This document shows positions 11,854-23,404 of a stretch of DNA of 64,000 bases, in pieces. How positions within the stretch are numbered: position 1 is the first letter of the stretch; the number at the start of each line of letters is the position of its first letter. The translations under genes were made by a program, and so were the position numbers. The notes under the pieces were generated by a model that saw only the letters and a program-made list of their open reading frames with translations, did no database searches and had not been told where the DNA came from. The DNA is from Okapia johnstoni (lineage: Eukaryota > Chordata > Mammalia > Artiodactyla > Giraffidae), in the NCBI GenBank assembly GCA_024291935.2, contig CM044308.1:116276501-116340500 (forward strand), given 5' to 3'.

Positions 11854-12234
11854 CATTTTCTAGATTATTTTAAAGCAAATCCTAGGCAATATATCATTTT
11901 ACTTATATACATGACAGCAAATATCTTTGTCAGATAAGACTGTCACAAGTTTTCCTTTGTTACATTTTTTTCAAAAAATCAGAATCCAAATAAGTTCCAC
12001 ACATTGCATTTAGTTGATAGGTGACTTAAGCCTCTCTTAATCTATAGCTTGAATTCTCCCTTTTTCCCCCAGTTACTTGTTGAAAAATCCTGTTCATTTA
12101 TCCTGTTGAATTTCCTACATTCATGATCCAGTTGATTGCCCTCATGGTGCTGTTTAATTTCTTCCTTGATGCCTGTATTTCACCTAACCCAGCAATTAGG
12201 CCTATAGGACTGAATACTTTTAGGTTCACTGATG

Positions 12235-12235
12235 C

Positions 12236-12291
<56 letters not shown>
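12235..12291. repeat. (TG)n microsatellite
   Basis: 25 uninterrupted TG units at 12241-12290, preceded by a few degenerate units. Long pure dinucleotide arrays of this size are normally length-polymorphic. Confidence 0.97.
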
Positions 12292-12292
<1 letters not shown>

Positions 12293-12537
12293 GAGGGGGA
12301 GGGTGTTTGCATAGTTGCTAATGTACATAATGCCTCGTAATCACCTCTGATTGGTGAGTAGACTGAGGTGCTGTCATTCTGATTCATCTATTACAAAGTT
12401 CCCCATCAACCTTTCACCTAGTAAAGTGGTTGGTCCTCAGCCTTGACTGCATATTTGAAATCACCTGGGGACCTTTACAGTCATCTCAGAGGTTCTTATT
12501 TACTTGGTCTGGAGTGCAGCCTACACACTGAGACTTT

Positions 12538-12692
12538 TTTTTTAGTATTTATTTGGCTGCACTGGGTCTTAGTCACGGCACTGGGGGTCTTTGCTGTTGC
12601 TTGGGGGATCTAGTTCCCTGATCAGGGGTTGAACCCAGGTCCCTTGCTTTGGGAATGTGGAGTCTTAGCCCCTGAACCACCAGAGAAGTCCC
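12538..12692 (-). mobile_element. CHR-type tRNA-Glu SINE
   Basis: The plus strand shows atttggctgcactgggtctt at the 3' side and gaaccaccagagaagtccc at the head side. Complement B box: gggttgaacccagg. Confidence 0.8.
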
Positions 12693-12819
12693 CACATTGA
12701 GACTTTTTAACAGTTTTCCTGGGCAGTCAAGGTATAGAACCACTATCCTTGTAGTTACAGCATCCACTGGTGATTGTTACCTAGATCCATCATTTCATTA
12801 AAATATGCCCTTGAGACAG

Positions 12820-13010
12820 CCTACTATTTATGACAATATGGATGAAACTTCAGGGCATTTTGGTAGGTGAAGTGAGTCAGACAGAGGTAGACAAATGCTG
12901 CAAGATATTACTGATATGTGGACTCTAAAAGGCTAAACTCATAAAACAGAGACAAGAATAGTGGTTACCAGGGACTGGGGGGTGGGGGAAGAGGCGGTAT
13001 CTTTCTAAAA
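12820..13010 (+). mobile_element. L1 LINE fragment
   Basis: The words tatggatgaaacttcagggc, aagtgagtcagacagaggta and atagtggttaccagggactg are the conserved end of L1 ORF2 and start of the 3' UTR in sense. Degenerate. Confidence 0.7.
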
Positions 13011-13264
13011 TACTATAAAAAATAACATTATTGCCCTGTTTTAATGAAAACTTATAATACATTTCCAACAAAAATTTTAGTGAGAAGAGTGACATTCTTT
13101 CATAATTCTGCAAAGCCCTGATATCTGGTTTAAGAGAAGATAGCTAGATTTTTGTATCTGCTTCTGTATTCTGTCTATTAAATATCAAATATCTTGAAAC
13201 CTCTGGAAAACTTCATTGTGTATTTCTGAAAAAATGAGAGTGGCGAGGTAAATAATCTCTTGGT

Positions 13265-13584
13265 ATTAAAATGAAATTAAGAAATCCCACTGCTGGGCAT
13301 ACACACCGAGGAAACCAGAATTGAAAGAGACACGTATACACCAATGTTCATCGCAGCACTGTTTACAATAGCCAGGACGTGGAAGCAGCCTAGATGCCCA
13401 TCAGCAGACTAATGGATAAGGAAGCTGTGGTACATATACACAGTGGAATATCACTCAGCCATTAAAAATAATACATTCGAATCAGCTCCAGTGAGGTGGA
13501 TGAAACTGGAGCCTATTATGAAGAGTGAAGTAAGCCAGAAAGAAAAACACCAATACAGTATACTAACGCATATATGTGGTATTT
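13265..13584 (+). mobile_element. Young ruminant L1, first part (ORF2 end)
   Basis: Encodes the end of L1 ORF2: atggataaggaagctgtggt, acactcagccattaaaaataat-type block, and atgaaactggagcctattat. It stops abruptly at 13584, where a minus-strand BovB begins, and resumes at 15006. A closely similar copy lies at 36195-37015. Confidence 0.85.
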
Positions 13585-15005
13585 CAGTTCAGTTCAGTTC
13601 AGTCGCTCAGTCGTGTCCGACTCTTTGCGACCCCATGAATCGCTGCACGCCAGGCCTCCCTGTCCATCACCAACTCCTGGAGTTTACCCAAGCCCATGTC
13701 TATCGAGTTGGTGATGCCATCCAACCATCTTATCCTCTGTCATCCCCTTCTCTTCCTGCCCCCAATCCTTCCTGGCATCAGGGTCTTTCCCAATGAGTCA
13801 ACTCTTCGCATGAGGTGGCCAAAGTATTGGAGTTTTAGCTTCAACATCAGTCCTTCCAATGAACACCCAGGACTGATCTCCTTTAGGATGGACTGGTTGG
13901 ATCTCCTTGCAGTCCAAGGGACTCTCAAGAGGCTTCTCCAACACCACAGTTCAAAAGCATCAGTTCTTCGGTGCTCAGCTTTCTTCACCGTCCAACTCTC
14001 ACATCCATACATGACCACTGGAAAAACCATAGCTTTGACTAGACAGACCTTTGTTGGCAAAGTAATGTCTCTGCTTTTAAATATGCTATTTAGGTTGGTC
14101 ATAACCTTCCTTCCAAGGAGTAAGCATCTTTTAATTTCATGGCTGCAATCACCATCAGCAGTGATTTTGGAGCCCAAAAAAATAAAGTCTGCCACTGTTT
14201 CCACTGTTTCTCCATCTATTTCCCATGAAGTGATGGGACCAGATGCCATGATCTTAGTTTTCTGAACTAGTTTCTGCCATGATGTTAGCTTTCTGAACAT
14301 TGAGCTTTAAGTCAACTTTTTCACTCTCCTCTTTCACTTTCATCAAGAGGCTCTTTAGTTCTTCTTCACTTTCTTCCATAAGCATGGTGTCATCTGCATA
14401 TCTGAGGTTATTGATATTTCTCCTGGCAATCTTGATTCTAGCTTGTGTTTCTTCCAGCCCAGCATTTCTTATGATGTACTCTGCATATAAGTTAAATAAG
14501 CAGGGTGACAATATACAGCCTTGATGTACTCCTTTTCCTATTTGGAACCAGTCTGTTGTTCCATGTCCAGTTCTAACTGTTGCTTCCTGACCTGCATACA
14601 GGTTTCTCAAGAGGCAGGTCAGGTGGTCTGGTATGCCCATCTCTTTCAGAATTTTCCACAGTTTATTGTGAGCCACACAGTCAAAGGCTTTGGCGTAGTC
14701 AATAAAGCAGAAATAGATGTTTTTCTGGAACTCGTTTGCTTTTTTGATGCACTTTGATCTCTGGTTCCTCTGCCTTTTCTAAAACCAGCTTGAACATCTG
14801 GAAGTTCACGGTTCATGTATTGCTGAAGCCTGGCTTGGAGAATTTTGAGCATTACTTTACTAGCGTGTGAGATGAGTACAATTGTGCAGTAGTTTGAGCA
14901 TTCTTTGGCATTGCCTTTCTTTGGGATTGGAATGAAAACTGACCTTTTCCAGTCCTGTGGCCACTGCTGAGTTTTCCAGATTTGCTGGCATATGGAGTGC
15001 AGCAC
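13585..15005 (-). mobile_element. BovB (RTE) LINE with reverse transcriptase remnant
   Basis: Minus-strand RTE-type LINE. The reverse transcriptase core is readable from 15005 down to about 14300: the motif IPIPKKGNAKECSNY, the finger/palm word GFRKGRGTRDQ, GVHQGCILSPCLFNLY, and the catalytic YADDT box at about 14395. The C-terminal part continues in a second frame (14300-13740) with YGCESWTVKKAEHRR. The 3' terminus at 13585 is the typical ctgaa repeat tail. Frameshifts separate the parts and the 5' half (endonuclease) is missing, so it is not active. It sits inside an L1 copy and is therefore younger than that L1. Confidence 0.92.
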
Positions 15006-15355
15006 TTAACTGGTAAAGATAACCCTGTATGCGAGACATCAAAAGAGACACAGATAAATAGAACAGTATTATGGACTCTATGGGAGAGGGTGAGGGCGGG
15101 ATGATATGGGAGAATGGCACTGAAGCATGTAAATTATCATATGTGAAACGAATCACCAGTCCAGGTTCGATGCATGATATAGGGTGCTCAGGGCTGGTGC
15201 ACTGGGATGACCCTGAGGGATGGGATGAGGAGGGAGGTGGGAGGGGGGTTCTGGAAGGGGAACACATGTACATCCATGGTGGATTCATGTCAATGTATGG
15301 CAAAACAAATACAATATTGTAAAGTTAAAAAATAGACAAATAAACCAATTTAAAA
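15006..15355 (+). mobile_element. Young ruminant L1, second part (3' UTR)
   Basis: Continues the L1 interrupted at 13584: ggtaaagataaccctgtatg, then the G-rich segment ggatgaggagggaggtggga, then acaatattgtaaagttaaaa and an A-rich tail. It is nearly identical in order to 36655-36990. Confidence 0.85.
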
Positions 15356-15589
15356 AAATTTTAAAAAGAAATAAAAAAAATTAAACAAAAAAATAAAAGA
15401 TAAAACGAAATTAATTCTGACCTAATGGCTCCTCTGAAAAGGTCTTGGTTCCTGAGACCACATCATGAGAACTGTTTTTAAATGTTCTATTTCTCTCACA
15501 AGATATTGTGGAATCATTGTGATCCTTTGCTGAACGGGAGAACATGTCGATTAATGACAATGGTACCATAGTCTGAATCACAATTTTAA

Positions 15590-15985
15590 TTTCCAATGGC
15601 TTCTGTATCAAATTACCACAAATTTAGTGGCTTAAAGCAATGCAAATTTATTACCATACAGTTCTGGGGATGAGGAGTCCAAAATGGGTCACACTGGCTA
15701 AAATTAAGATGTTAGTAGGACTGCATTCCTTTCTAGAGGCTTTAGGGGAGATTACGTTTCTGGCTCTTCCAGCTTCTAGGTTGCCAGTATTCCCTAGCTT
15801 GTGATCCCTTCTGTCTTCAAAACTAGCAATGGATAGTCAAGTGTTCCATCACTCTGGATGTGATGCACAGCATCATGGCCTAAATCTCACTAAACCAAGC
15901 CTTGTAGTGTCCAGTTAATTACACATAGCCTGCAAAGCCCTGTACCCACCTCCTCCCATCACATGGCTAACTAGAGCCCTGGTGT
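15590..15985 (-). mobile_element. MLT1/MaLR-like LTR remnant
   Basis: The plus strand reads aaattaccacaaatttagtg, gcttaaagcaatgcaaattt, then acagttctggggatgaggag. This is the complement of the tail shared by MLT1-type LTRs, whose sense form can be compared at 50037-50110. Degenerate; the far boundary is estimated. Confidence 0.5.
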
Positions 15986-17098
15986 GTTCTGTCTGCAGAG
16001 GCTAGGCTTTGGTAATTCCATTTCCTTCTGCACGTGACTGTCAGAAGGAAATTCTTGAGGACTAGTATGGTATGGTGGAGATGCTTGACAGTGGGACTTT
16101 TGTGGTAGCTTCTCCCAGTTCCCAGACCCATAGTGGGTCTCCAGAGGGTGGAGCTGCCAGAAGGACATGGGGCTGTGCCTAACATTTGCCTGACCTTCCT
16201 GTATTGGAATGTGGTGAAGCTACGCCTACCTTGGTTGGGGAAATAGAAACTGATTCCACTTCAGTCTGTGAGGGGCAAAGATGAGAGTTCTTGTGGCCAG
16301 AGAAGCCACTAAGATAAGCCACTAAGCCTGGGCAGCTTCCTGTGTCAAAAGTGTTCATTTAAATGTCACAACTCTTCAAGTCTTTTGTTTAAATAGGAAA
16401 ATGAGCAATTACAAATTTTAGGTCATTCTTACAAGTGGACAAAGAGTGAAATAAGATGATCCACTTGTGCCCTGATTATGAAATCTCAAAGTGTGTATGT
16501 CTATCAGAAAACAGAAACCAATCTCAGTATTCTTTTCTTGGCAACAGGACATTAAGTAAACAATGATTCATAGTTACAGTATCTCTCAAGGTTAATACAC
16601 AGTTCACAGGTCAGAGTAACAGCCTCTGAAGACCAGGTGTCTTGAAGGATTCCTTTGCTAGCAAAAGAAATCTGTAAGAGCAGTTTTATGAAATGGAACA
16701 CTTTCTGTTTTAATGCACCTATAAGGGAGGAAAGAGCATTTTCTGCTATTTTGTTGAGGTAATTTTCAGTAGTAGTTAGACGGGCCTGCTGTTTTCTACA
16801 CCAAGCACTAGATTTCCACTGAGAAAGGACTTGGCAGGTATGAGAAGTGTAACTTTACAATATACAAATCAAAGCATAGGGTGGGGTGGTGATTGTTATC
16901 AAATGAATATGGGGGCAAAGGCCTCCATCTGGAGTATGCAGAATTCCAGACTCTATACCACTAATTCTATCAGAGATATAGCTCCTATGGGAAAAAACTT
17001 AGCAATAGCAGGCACATAAATAGCCTACTGACTTGTGAACTAATTATATTACAGTAAGGCCCCTACTTTCTGGTTGGACACCTACTTTCTGGTTGGAT
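15986..17098. other. Intergenic stretch
   Basis: No gene recognised. Near 17063-17098 an 18-19 bp segment (cctactttctggttgga) is duplicated in tandem just before a BovB-derived insertion. Confidence 0.4.
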
Positions 17099-17226
17099 CC
17101 CTTGGGATGGCATCACCGATGCAATGGACATGAACTTCTGGAGATAGTGAGGGACAGGGAGGCCTGGCGTCCTGCAGTCCATGCGGTCACAGAGTCGGAC
17201 ACGACTGGGTGACTGAACAACAACAA
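17099..17226 (+). mobile_element. BovB 3'-end derived fragment
   Basis: Contains gatggcatcaccgatgcaat, then gggacagggaggcctggcgt, and ends agtcggacacgactgggtga ctgaacaac. It covers only the last ~130 bp of BovB, a common dead-on-arrival length. Confidence 0.8.
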
Positions 17227-17489
17227 CAAAGGCCCCTGTATACAAATCTTCAAGTTTCAAACTTTCAAAGATGTAAATGTGCATTCGCATGTTTAAATTA
17301 GTTCACGTGTCTGGCATATGTTTGTCATATGTGTTGTCAACTACAAATTGGCATTTACCAAGAGCATTGCCGATGACAAGGCATTTACCATCTGCCTCTA
17401 CGGAGATTGAACACCATGCTGCTATAGCTGCTGAACTTCAACAACCCCTGAGGGAGTTCAGGGTGGAGTGAGGCACTCTGTGCTCCAGG

Positions 17490-17820
17490 GAATCTGATGG
17501 GACAGGTCTTTAGATAGTTCGATGTTTTTAGAAACAGATTTTATGATCTCAACCCTTGCATCTCCTCATATCCAGAGAAGCACTAAATCCCTTCATGGTG
17601 ACATCAGACCCTCAAGACTAACAAAAAACCTTTTGTAAATTGAGTGCTTCATGGTATTGAACTCCCCCTTCACTAAAACCTTAAATATTGACTTTCCCCA
17701 CTGCAGCGTTGGAGCAGTCTCTCAGAGCTGAGATGATGCCTCCAGGGCTGCAGTCCTCATTTTGCCCCAAATAAAACTTAACTCACAACTCTCAAGTTGT
17801 ACATCTTTTTTTAGTCAACA
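17490..17820 (+). mobile_element. LTR-like element (3' part)
   Basis: A C-rich segment (actccccctt), a polyadenylation signal in gccccaaataaaacttaact, and the ending tctttttttagtcaaca are arranged like the R-U5 end of a class I ERV LTR. The 5' boundary is uncertain, and no internal viral sequence follows. Confidence 0.55.
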
Positions 17821-18199
17821 GTGTGAATCCTCTACAAGTGGTTGTGCTTTTGTGTACATTACGGCACAGTACTGTACAGGGTACAGTAGTAGAGTATCTT
17901 TATTTCAAGCCCAGCATGTCAGGAAATAAGCGTAAAAGCAGTGTGATGTAGCTGGTACTGTAAGATTAAAAATGTTTTATTTTTTGTGTTTGGTTGCTTC
18001 TCATGTATTATTTGTGTGAAAAGTATTTAAACCTATTTCAGCACGCTACCATATAGCTGACTGTGTTAGTTGGGTACCTAGGCTAACTTTGTTGGACTTA
18101 CAAATTGGGCTTAAAAAATGGAAATCTTTCGTATGCAGGGGACTTCCTGTATGATAAGATATTTTTACTCATTTTCTCAAAATCATTCATGTATGTAGT
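17821..18199. other. Intergenic stretch
   Basis: No gene recognised. It contains short self-similar text around gtacattacggcacagtact / gtacagggtacagtagtaga. Confidence 0.4.
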
Positions 18200-18972
18200 T
18201 TTTAATAGCATTATTTGAGTGTTTTTGACAAATAATAAACTGCACATATTTAAATATTTGTTTATTTATTTATCTGGCTGTGCTCTTAGTAGCGGCATGT
18301 GGGATCTATAGCTGTGACATAGAAATGTGGGATCTATTTCCCTGACCAGGGATTGAGCCTGGGTGCCTGCTTTGGGAGCTCAGAGTCTTAGTCACTGGAC
18401 CACCAGGGAAGTCCCTTGTGCATATTTAAAGTGTAAAATTATATAAATTTTGACATATGAAACCATCACTGCAATCAAGATAGTGAACATACATACCATC
18501 CCTTTTGCAATCTCTCTCTCTCCCACTTTTCCATACTCTGCTACCATCTGCAAGAAACAATTGATTTGCTACCTGTCACTACAGAAGAGTTTGCACTTTC
18601 TAGACTTTTATACAAATGGAATCAAATATGCACTCCTTTTTTGTCTGGCTTCTTTCACTCAGAATAATTATTCTAAGAATCATTCATGTTGTGGGTACCA
18701 ATAGTTCTATCCTTTTTTATTGCTGACCAATAATTCATGGTATGGATAACTAAAATTTGTTTCTGTTGATGGGCATTTGGGTTTTCCAGTTTATGACTTT
18801 TACAAATAAAAGTGTTATGAACATTCATGTACAAGTCTACGTATGAATATATGCTTTCATTTCTCTTGGGTAAACACTTAGGAGTGGAACGACTGGGTCT
18901 TACAGTAATTGTATGAAAATACCAAACTGTTTCCGAAAATGGTTGTACTTTAAGTTCCTACCAGGAGTATAT
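18200..18972 (-). mobile_element. L1ME-like LINE, part 1
   Basis: Minus-strand L1 3' UTR and ORF2 end (complements of the attcatggtatggataact region and of the ttctgttgatgggcatttgg region). It is broken by a CHR-type SINE (18256-18415) and by the LTR at 18973-19492, after which it continues. Confidence 0.72.
18256..18415 (-). mobile_element. CHR-type tRNA-Glu SINE
   Basis: The plus strand shows ttatttatctggctgtgctc at the left and gaccaccagggaagtccct at the right. It is inserted in an older L1. Confidence 0.8.
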
Positions 18973-19492
18973 TGAAGGAGGAAACAGACAGAACAGGCTC
19001 CATCTTGAAAGCAGGACTCCAATCTTGGGCCGGACTGTGGACTTTGAGCTATATGCCCAGTATCTATGGGAACGACATACCAGTGGAAAACCAGAGCCCC
19101 CGGATGAAGGAGCCTCCTGACTTGTACCTAGACTCTCCATCACCTAAAAGAATATGCTAATTATCTCTGTAACAGAACAAAGTTGTAAATCCCATTATGC
19201 TTATCGGGGTATGACCACAGGCCTATTGATAAGTGTCTACAGTTTAACTATCTAGGCTTATAACACATGAATCATGGGTTAACTTTGATCGTATCTCTCT
19301 TTTACCTTGTCCAGACTAGTTTCAAGGAATTTGGGGAGGTGGGTTTGAGTATATAAGGTTTTCACAAAAACTGGTCGAGGTCCTTGGCTAAGAGGAGACT
19401 CTGCCTTGGGCCCTCTGGTGTAATAAACTGCACTCCACTAACTGCATTGTCCTTCTGAGTGAGTTTGTTTCCTGGAACACGTGGCTACAATA
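18973..19492 (+). mobile_element. Solo ERV LTR, same family as 2397-2941
   Basis: About 520 bp, starting TG and ending CAATA (its sister LTR ends TAACA, so one terminal base has probably changed). It is flanked by ATAT (18969-18972 and 19493-19496) and interrupts an L1. Visible parts are a TATA-like gagtatataaggtt near 19345, a polyadenylation signal in gtaataaactgcactccact, and the tail gtccttctgagtgagtttgt shared with the minus-strand copy. It is a solo LTR with no viral genes next to it. Confidence 0.85.
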
Positions 19493-19496
19493 ATAT

Positions 19497-20030
19497 GAGA
19501 GTTCCCTTTCCTCCGTATCCTTGCAGACACCTGGTATGGTTAATCATTTTCACCATTCCAATGGGTGGGTAGTTTTAATTGGTATTTCCCTAATGACTAA
19601 TGATGATGTTATCTCATTATAGTTTTTAAAAAGATATTTATTTAATTAATTAATTTTTTGACTGTACCACACAGCTTGTGGGATCTTTAGTTCCCTGACC
19701 AGGGATCAAACCTATGCCCCCTGCAGTGGCAGTGTGGAGCCCTAACCACAGGACTGCCAGGGAATTCCCTCTTTTATCCATTTTTAAGTTGTTTTCCTAT
19801 TATTGCCTTTCAAGAGTTCTATATATAGTTGAGATACAAGTTCTTTATCAAATAATCAATTATAAATAGTTTCTTCTGATCAAGGGCTCATATTTTAAAT
19901 CTCTTAAGAGTGTCTTTCACTGTTAAGGAGGCATTTTTAAAGTCCAATAAATCAATTTTTTTCTTTTCTGTATTGTGCATTTAGTGTCAACTCTAAGAAT
20001 TGTTTGCTGAACCCAAGGTAAAAATTCTCT
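19497..20030 (-). mobile_element. L1ME-like LINE, part 2
   Basis: Resumes the L1 split by the LTR: atgagagttccctttcctcc, gtatttccctaatgactaat, then later ORF2 text around ttgagatacaagttctttat. A CHR-type SINE is nested at 19620-19770. Confidence 0.7.
19620..19770 (-). mobile_element. CHR-type tRNA-Glu SINE
   Basis: The plus strand shows a T/A-rich end, ccacacagcttgtgggatct, the complement B box gggatcaaacctatg, and the head gactgccagggaattccct. Confidence 0.78.
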
Positions 20031-20039
20031 GTTTTCCTC

Positions 20040-20780
20040 CGGAAGTTCTGAAGCTGAGAGATTGAATATACAAATGGATACTGGCTAAACCATATATCAA
20101 AACAGACCTCTGATCATAGCCTTCAGTTGTGACTCAAACCTGATTTTCACAACTCTGACTTCCCAACCTAACCACAACCCCTGCAGCAACTAGTCAAAAG
20201 TGGTCAGGACTTGATCAACAGCTGCTAACTTGCTTCCCTCACTTCCAACTCTGGCCCAAACAAATAAAGCCAAATAAGGTCTCCAAACCAGTGACATGCG
20301 ATAACCCGCTTCCAGTAAGCCCGCTTCCAGCTTCCTTAGGTGAAAGTCACTGAGTCATGTCTGACTCTTTGCAACCCCATGGACTGTACCATGGAATTCT
20401 CCAGGCCAGAATACTGGAGTGGGTAGACTTTCCCTCCTCCAGGGGATCTTCCCAACCCAGGGATCAAACCCAGGTCTCCCACATTGCAGTAGATTCTTTA
20501 CCAGCTGAGCCACAAGGCAGCTTCCTTAGAACAACCTCAAATCAGGTCACCCCTGAGCCCCCCCACCGCTTTTCACTAGAAAGCTTCCGAGTTTCTGCCG
20601 TCACAAACAAACGATGCTGGCTGACTCCCTTGATATACTGAGCTCCGAGGAAACGGAGCTCTACTTGGTATCATTTGGGCAGTCTTCATTAATTTCCACG
20701 TGATTTTAGGCTTTACATTTAGGTCTATGAAGCGGTTTAAGTACACTTCTGTAAATGGTGTAAAGACTACGAATTGAAGT
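20040..20780. other. Possible LTR-type sequence around a Bov-tA insertion
   Basis: The flanks of the SINE at 20340-20518 have an LTR-like composition: aaataaagccaaataaggtc at 20261-20280 and a C-rich segment at 20548-20570. There is no terminal pair or known family that I can name. Confidence 0.3.
20340..20518 (-). mobile_element. Bov-tA SINE with 11-bp target duplication
   Basis: Minus-strand copy flanked by a perfect AGCTTCCTTAG (20329-20339 and 20519-20529). The middle of the BovB-derived body is internally shortened. Confidence 0.9.
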
Positions 20781-23199
20781 TCCTTTCTTTTGTGTGTAGA
20801 TATCCAGTGGTTCCAGTCCTCTTTGCTGGGACAACTGGATTGCATTTAGGAAATGATAAAACGCACCTCAACCTGCCAGCCTGGTTGTTCCCAACAAATA
20901 GTCAATAATTTGTTAGTTCCAAACAAACTAAATGTGTGTGTGTGTGCATACAATATATTTTTATTACATAAAAAGTAATAAAGTATATGATATACTTTTT
21001 TCCCTCACAAGATGGGAACTGCTTGGAACAGAGAAAGCTAAAGAATTTGTTCCATTGCAACAAAGATAAATAACCAACTCAATCAGATTTGCTCCTTTCA
21101 AAACTTGGGCTATAAAATAATCTGAGATTGCCCAGGTCTAAGTGAGAGAGGAAAGACAAAGCACCATGAAGAATCATACACATCAGTGCACCCTAGAAAC
21201 ACCCTGACCGTGAAAGCTTTCCAGGTCCAAGGAGAATGTTGCAGAAACTGTTACCAAAATCACAGCAGAAAAATCACCTCTTGACCGTTTCTCTGGCGGC
21301 AATGGGCTCATGTCAGACTTGGCTTCTCCACCTGTCCTGTGCACTTAACTCCTTTACAAATCTGGGCTCAAGTTCTGTGGGAATAAACGAAGTGAACCAA
21401 CTTCAGAAGAGTGGCCTCAAAATAGTAATTTGCTTGCCTTCCCTGTCCTTGTCTTATTCTAATGCTGTATCTTCCTGTATTTTAGGAGAACATTTCAGGG
21501 TAAGAACAGGACAAGTGCTGAGAAGATGAGTCTCAAGACTGATTTGAAAATGAGTTTTGCTGTGTATGTTTTAAATGCATGAAAAGTCACCCCTAGGAAT
21601 GAGCACAGGAGAGGAATGAACCCTCAACTGCAGAAGAAAACAGAAAGAAAGCATCGTGGTTGGAGGGGGAGTGGCCAAGGCTGAGACTGAGAACAAAGTC
21701 TACAATTATGAAATCCATGGAGTATGACTGTATCTGCTTTCAACTTTCAAAAGGCAGTTCAGATGAGTTGCACCAGGGAGATGTCTTTCTGATTCCTGTG
21801 AAATCATGGAACATCAGAGGCCTCTGTTATAGGACTTGCTACTTCTGCTCCTCTTTGAACCACAGACAGAGAATATCTACTGTTGTCATGAATTCTCAGG
21901 AAGGACTAGCATTCCTCAAAGGCAGGATTCAGACTCTTACAAATGTTCCAATTTGTTAAGTCCATAGAAAGCTCAGGTTCATGTACAAAATAAAGGTAAC
22001 ATAGAGGCTTCAGCTGCTGCTTAATTTCCAGGCACCTTCAGCACTTGGAAAAGCTCAACCTTACTTAAAGTCCACATAGGTTGAATTTAAGATGTTCTCA
22101 ACAAAGGAGTCACAATGCTTTACTGAGTATCTCCTCAGGTGTTTCCTCATTTACAAACACTGAGGGAGGGTACATATTTTTTGGTATGCATGATAAGACC
22201 CATCAAGTCACTGTCACTGGAAATGAAAAAAGAAACTAGATCTTACCGCCATGAGTGCTTCTATTGATCACTGTATTAGGAAGTTACCAGTCCATCACTT
22301 CTGAACCCAGAGGTGTGAGATAAAATATGCTATCAAATTCCTTGAAGTGCATAATCTGTGCAGCTGAGGTGGAAAGATTCTGCTGTGCAGTGTTTGTGCC
22401 TAATTCCGGCAGATGAAGGACAACTGTGTGAGACAGATGGCCACAAAGAACAGGCAGCATGGATCGGGTAAGAAGACTGAGGTCAGGGAACAAAATCAAC
22501 AGTGATTTTAATGTTTGCTGAGGTGGGAGGAGGTGGGGAAGGAGGAAAGGGAGGTTATATTTTAGTATCTGGGGAAAGAGAGGTACCCTCTGATTTGCAG
22601 ATGCCTGATTTATTAATTCCTCTAGACACAGCGGGTGGGTCATTGCCCCTCTTTCCCTCTGCCTGTCTTGCTTGAATATCCTGCTTTCCACAAATAGATG
22701 CCTTGGCTTAGCAGACCTACTAGATGCTGGTGCAGAAGGCTGTTTGATGTAACAATTTGTTATCTTCACACCCTTTCTTGTGTGTTCACATTCAAGTCTC
22801 TTGTTTCCCTTTCTGATTATGAATTCACACTTACTTATTCAGGAAATTCCTTTTTCACATGTGCATATGTGTCCTCTCTAATTTACTGCCACTTTTCCCT
22901 GCCTCCCCATTCTTATAATGGTTCCCTGATCAAATCTTCTTTATCTTTCTCACAGCTCCAGCTCCAATTTTGAACCAATATATAATGAGATCTCTCTTTC
23001 CTCACTTTTCCTTTCAAAAGCCGTAACTTTTGATGCTAACCATGACTAGAGGCCAAAGAGGTGATGTGCATGCACCTTGGTAAAGGAAATTCTGAGATAA
23101 AATCAGACAAAGAAAATCTGTGGTAACTGCTTTAAAATTCCAGAAAAACAAAGTCCATTTCAGGGTCTTAGAAATCTATATTCATTTACCTTCACTTCT
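20781..23199. other. Low-repeat intergenic stretch
   Basis: About 2.4 kb with no gene, RNA or clear repeat that I recognise. A plus-strand frame of 97 codons at 21236-21529 and a minus-strand frame of 161 codons at 22284-22769 carry no recognisable domain, and no splice or polyadenylation context supports them. Confidence 0.4.
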
Positions 23200-23400
23200 A
23201 GTTGTATTTTTTTTTATGTATTTAGAGATATGCCAACATGTACACATAGATTAACTGTACTCAATGGTCCCAAACAGAAAACAACCAAATTATCTATTGA
23301 TACAACAATGGATAAATATAGTATACTCTCATGATGGAATATTATTCAGCAATGAAAATGAAACAGGTCTAGAGTAGGATAATTAAATTGTTTAGAAATA
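23200..23400 (+). mobile_element. L1 LINE fragment
   Basis: Sense L1 ORF2 end: acagaaaacaaccaaattat-type block, caatggataaatatagtata, and tggaatattattcagcaatg. Confidence 0.7.
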
Positions 23401-23404
23401 CCAC

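Noticed and set aside
12098..12328. Histidine/threonine repeat peptide
   Set aside because: Translation of the (TG)n microsatellite.
13696..14265. 189-codon plus-strand frame
   Set aside because: Antisense shadow of the BovB reverse transcriptase on the minus strand.
22284..22769. 161-codon minus-strand frame in low-repeat DNA
   Set aside because: No recognisable domain, no splice or polyadenylation context, and composition like its surroundings. Worth a conservation check but not callable.
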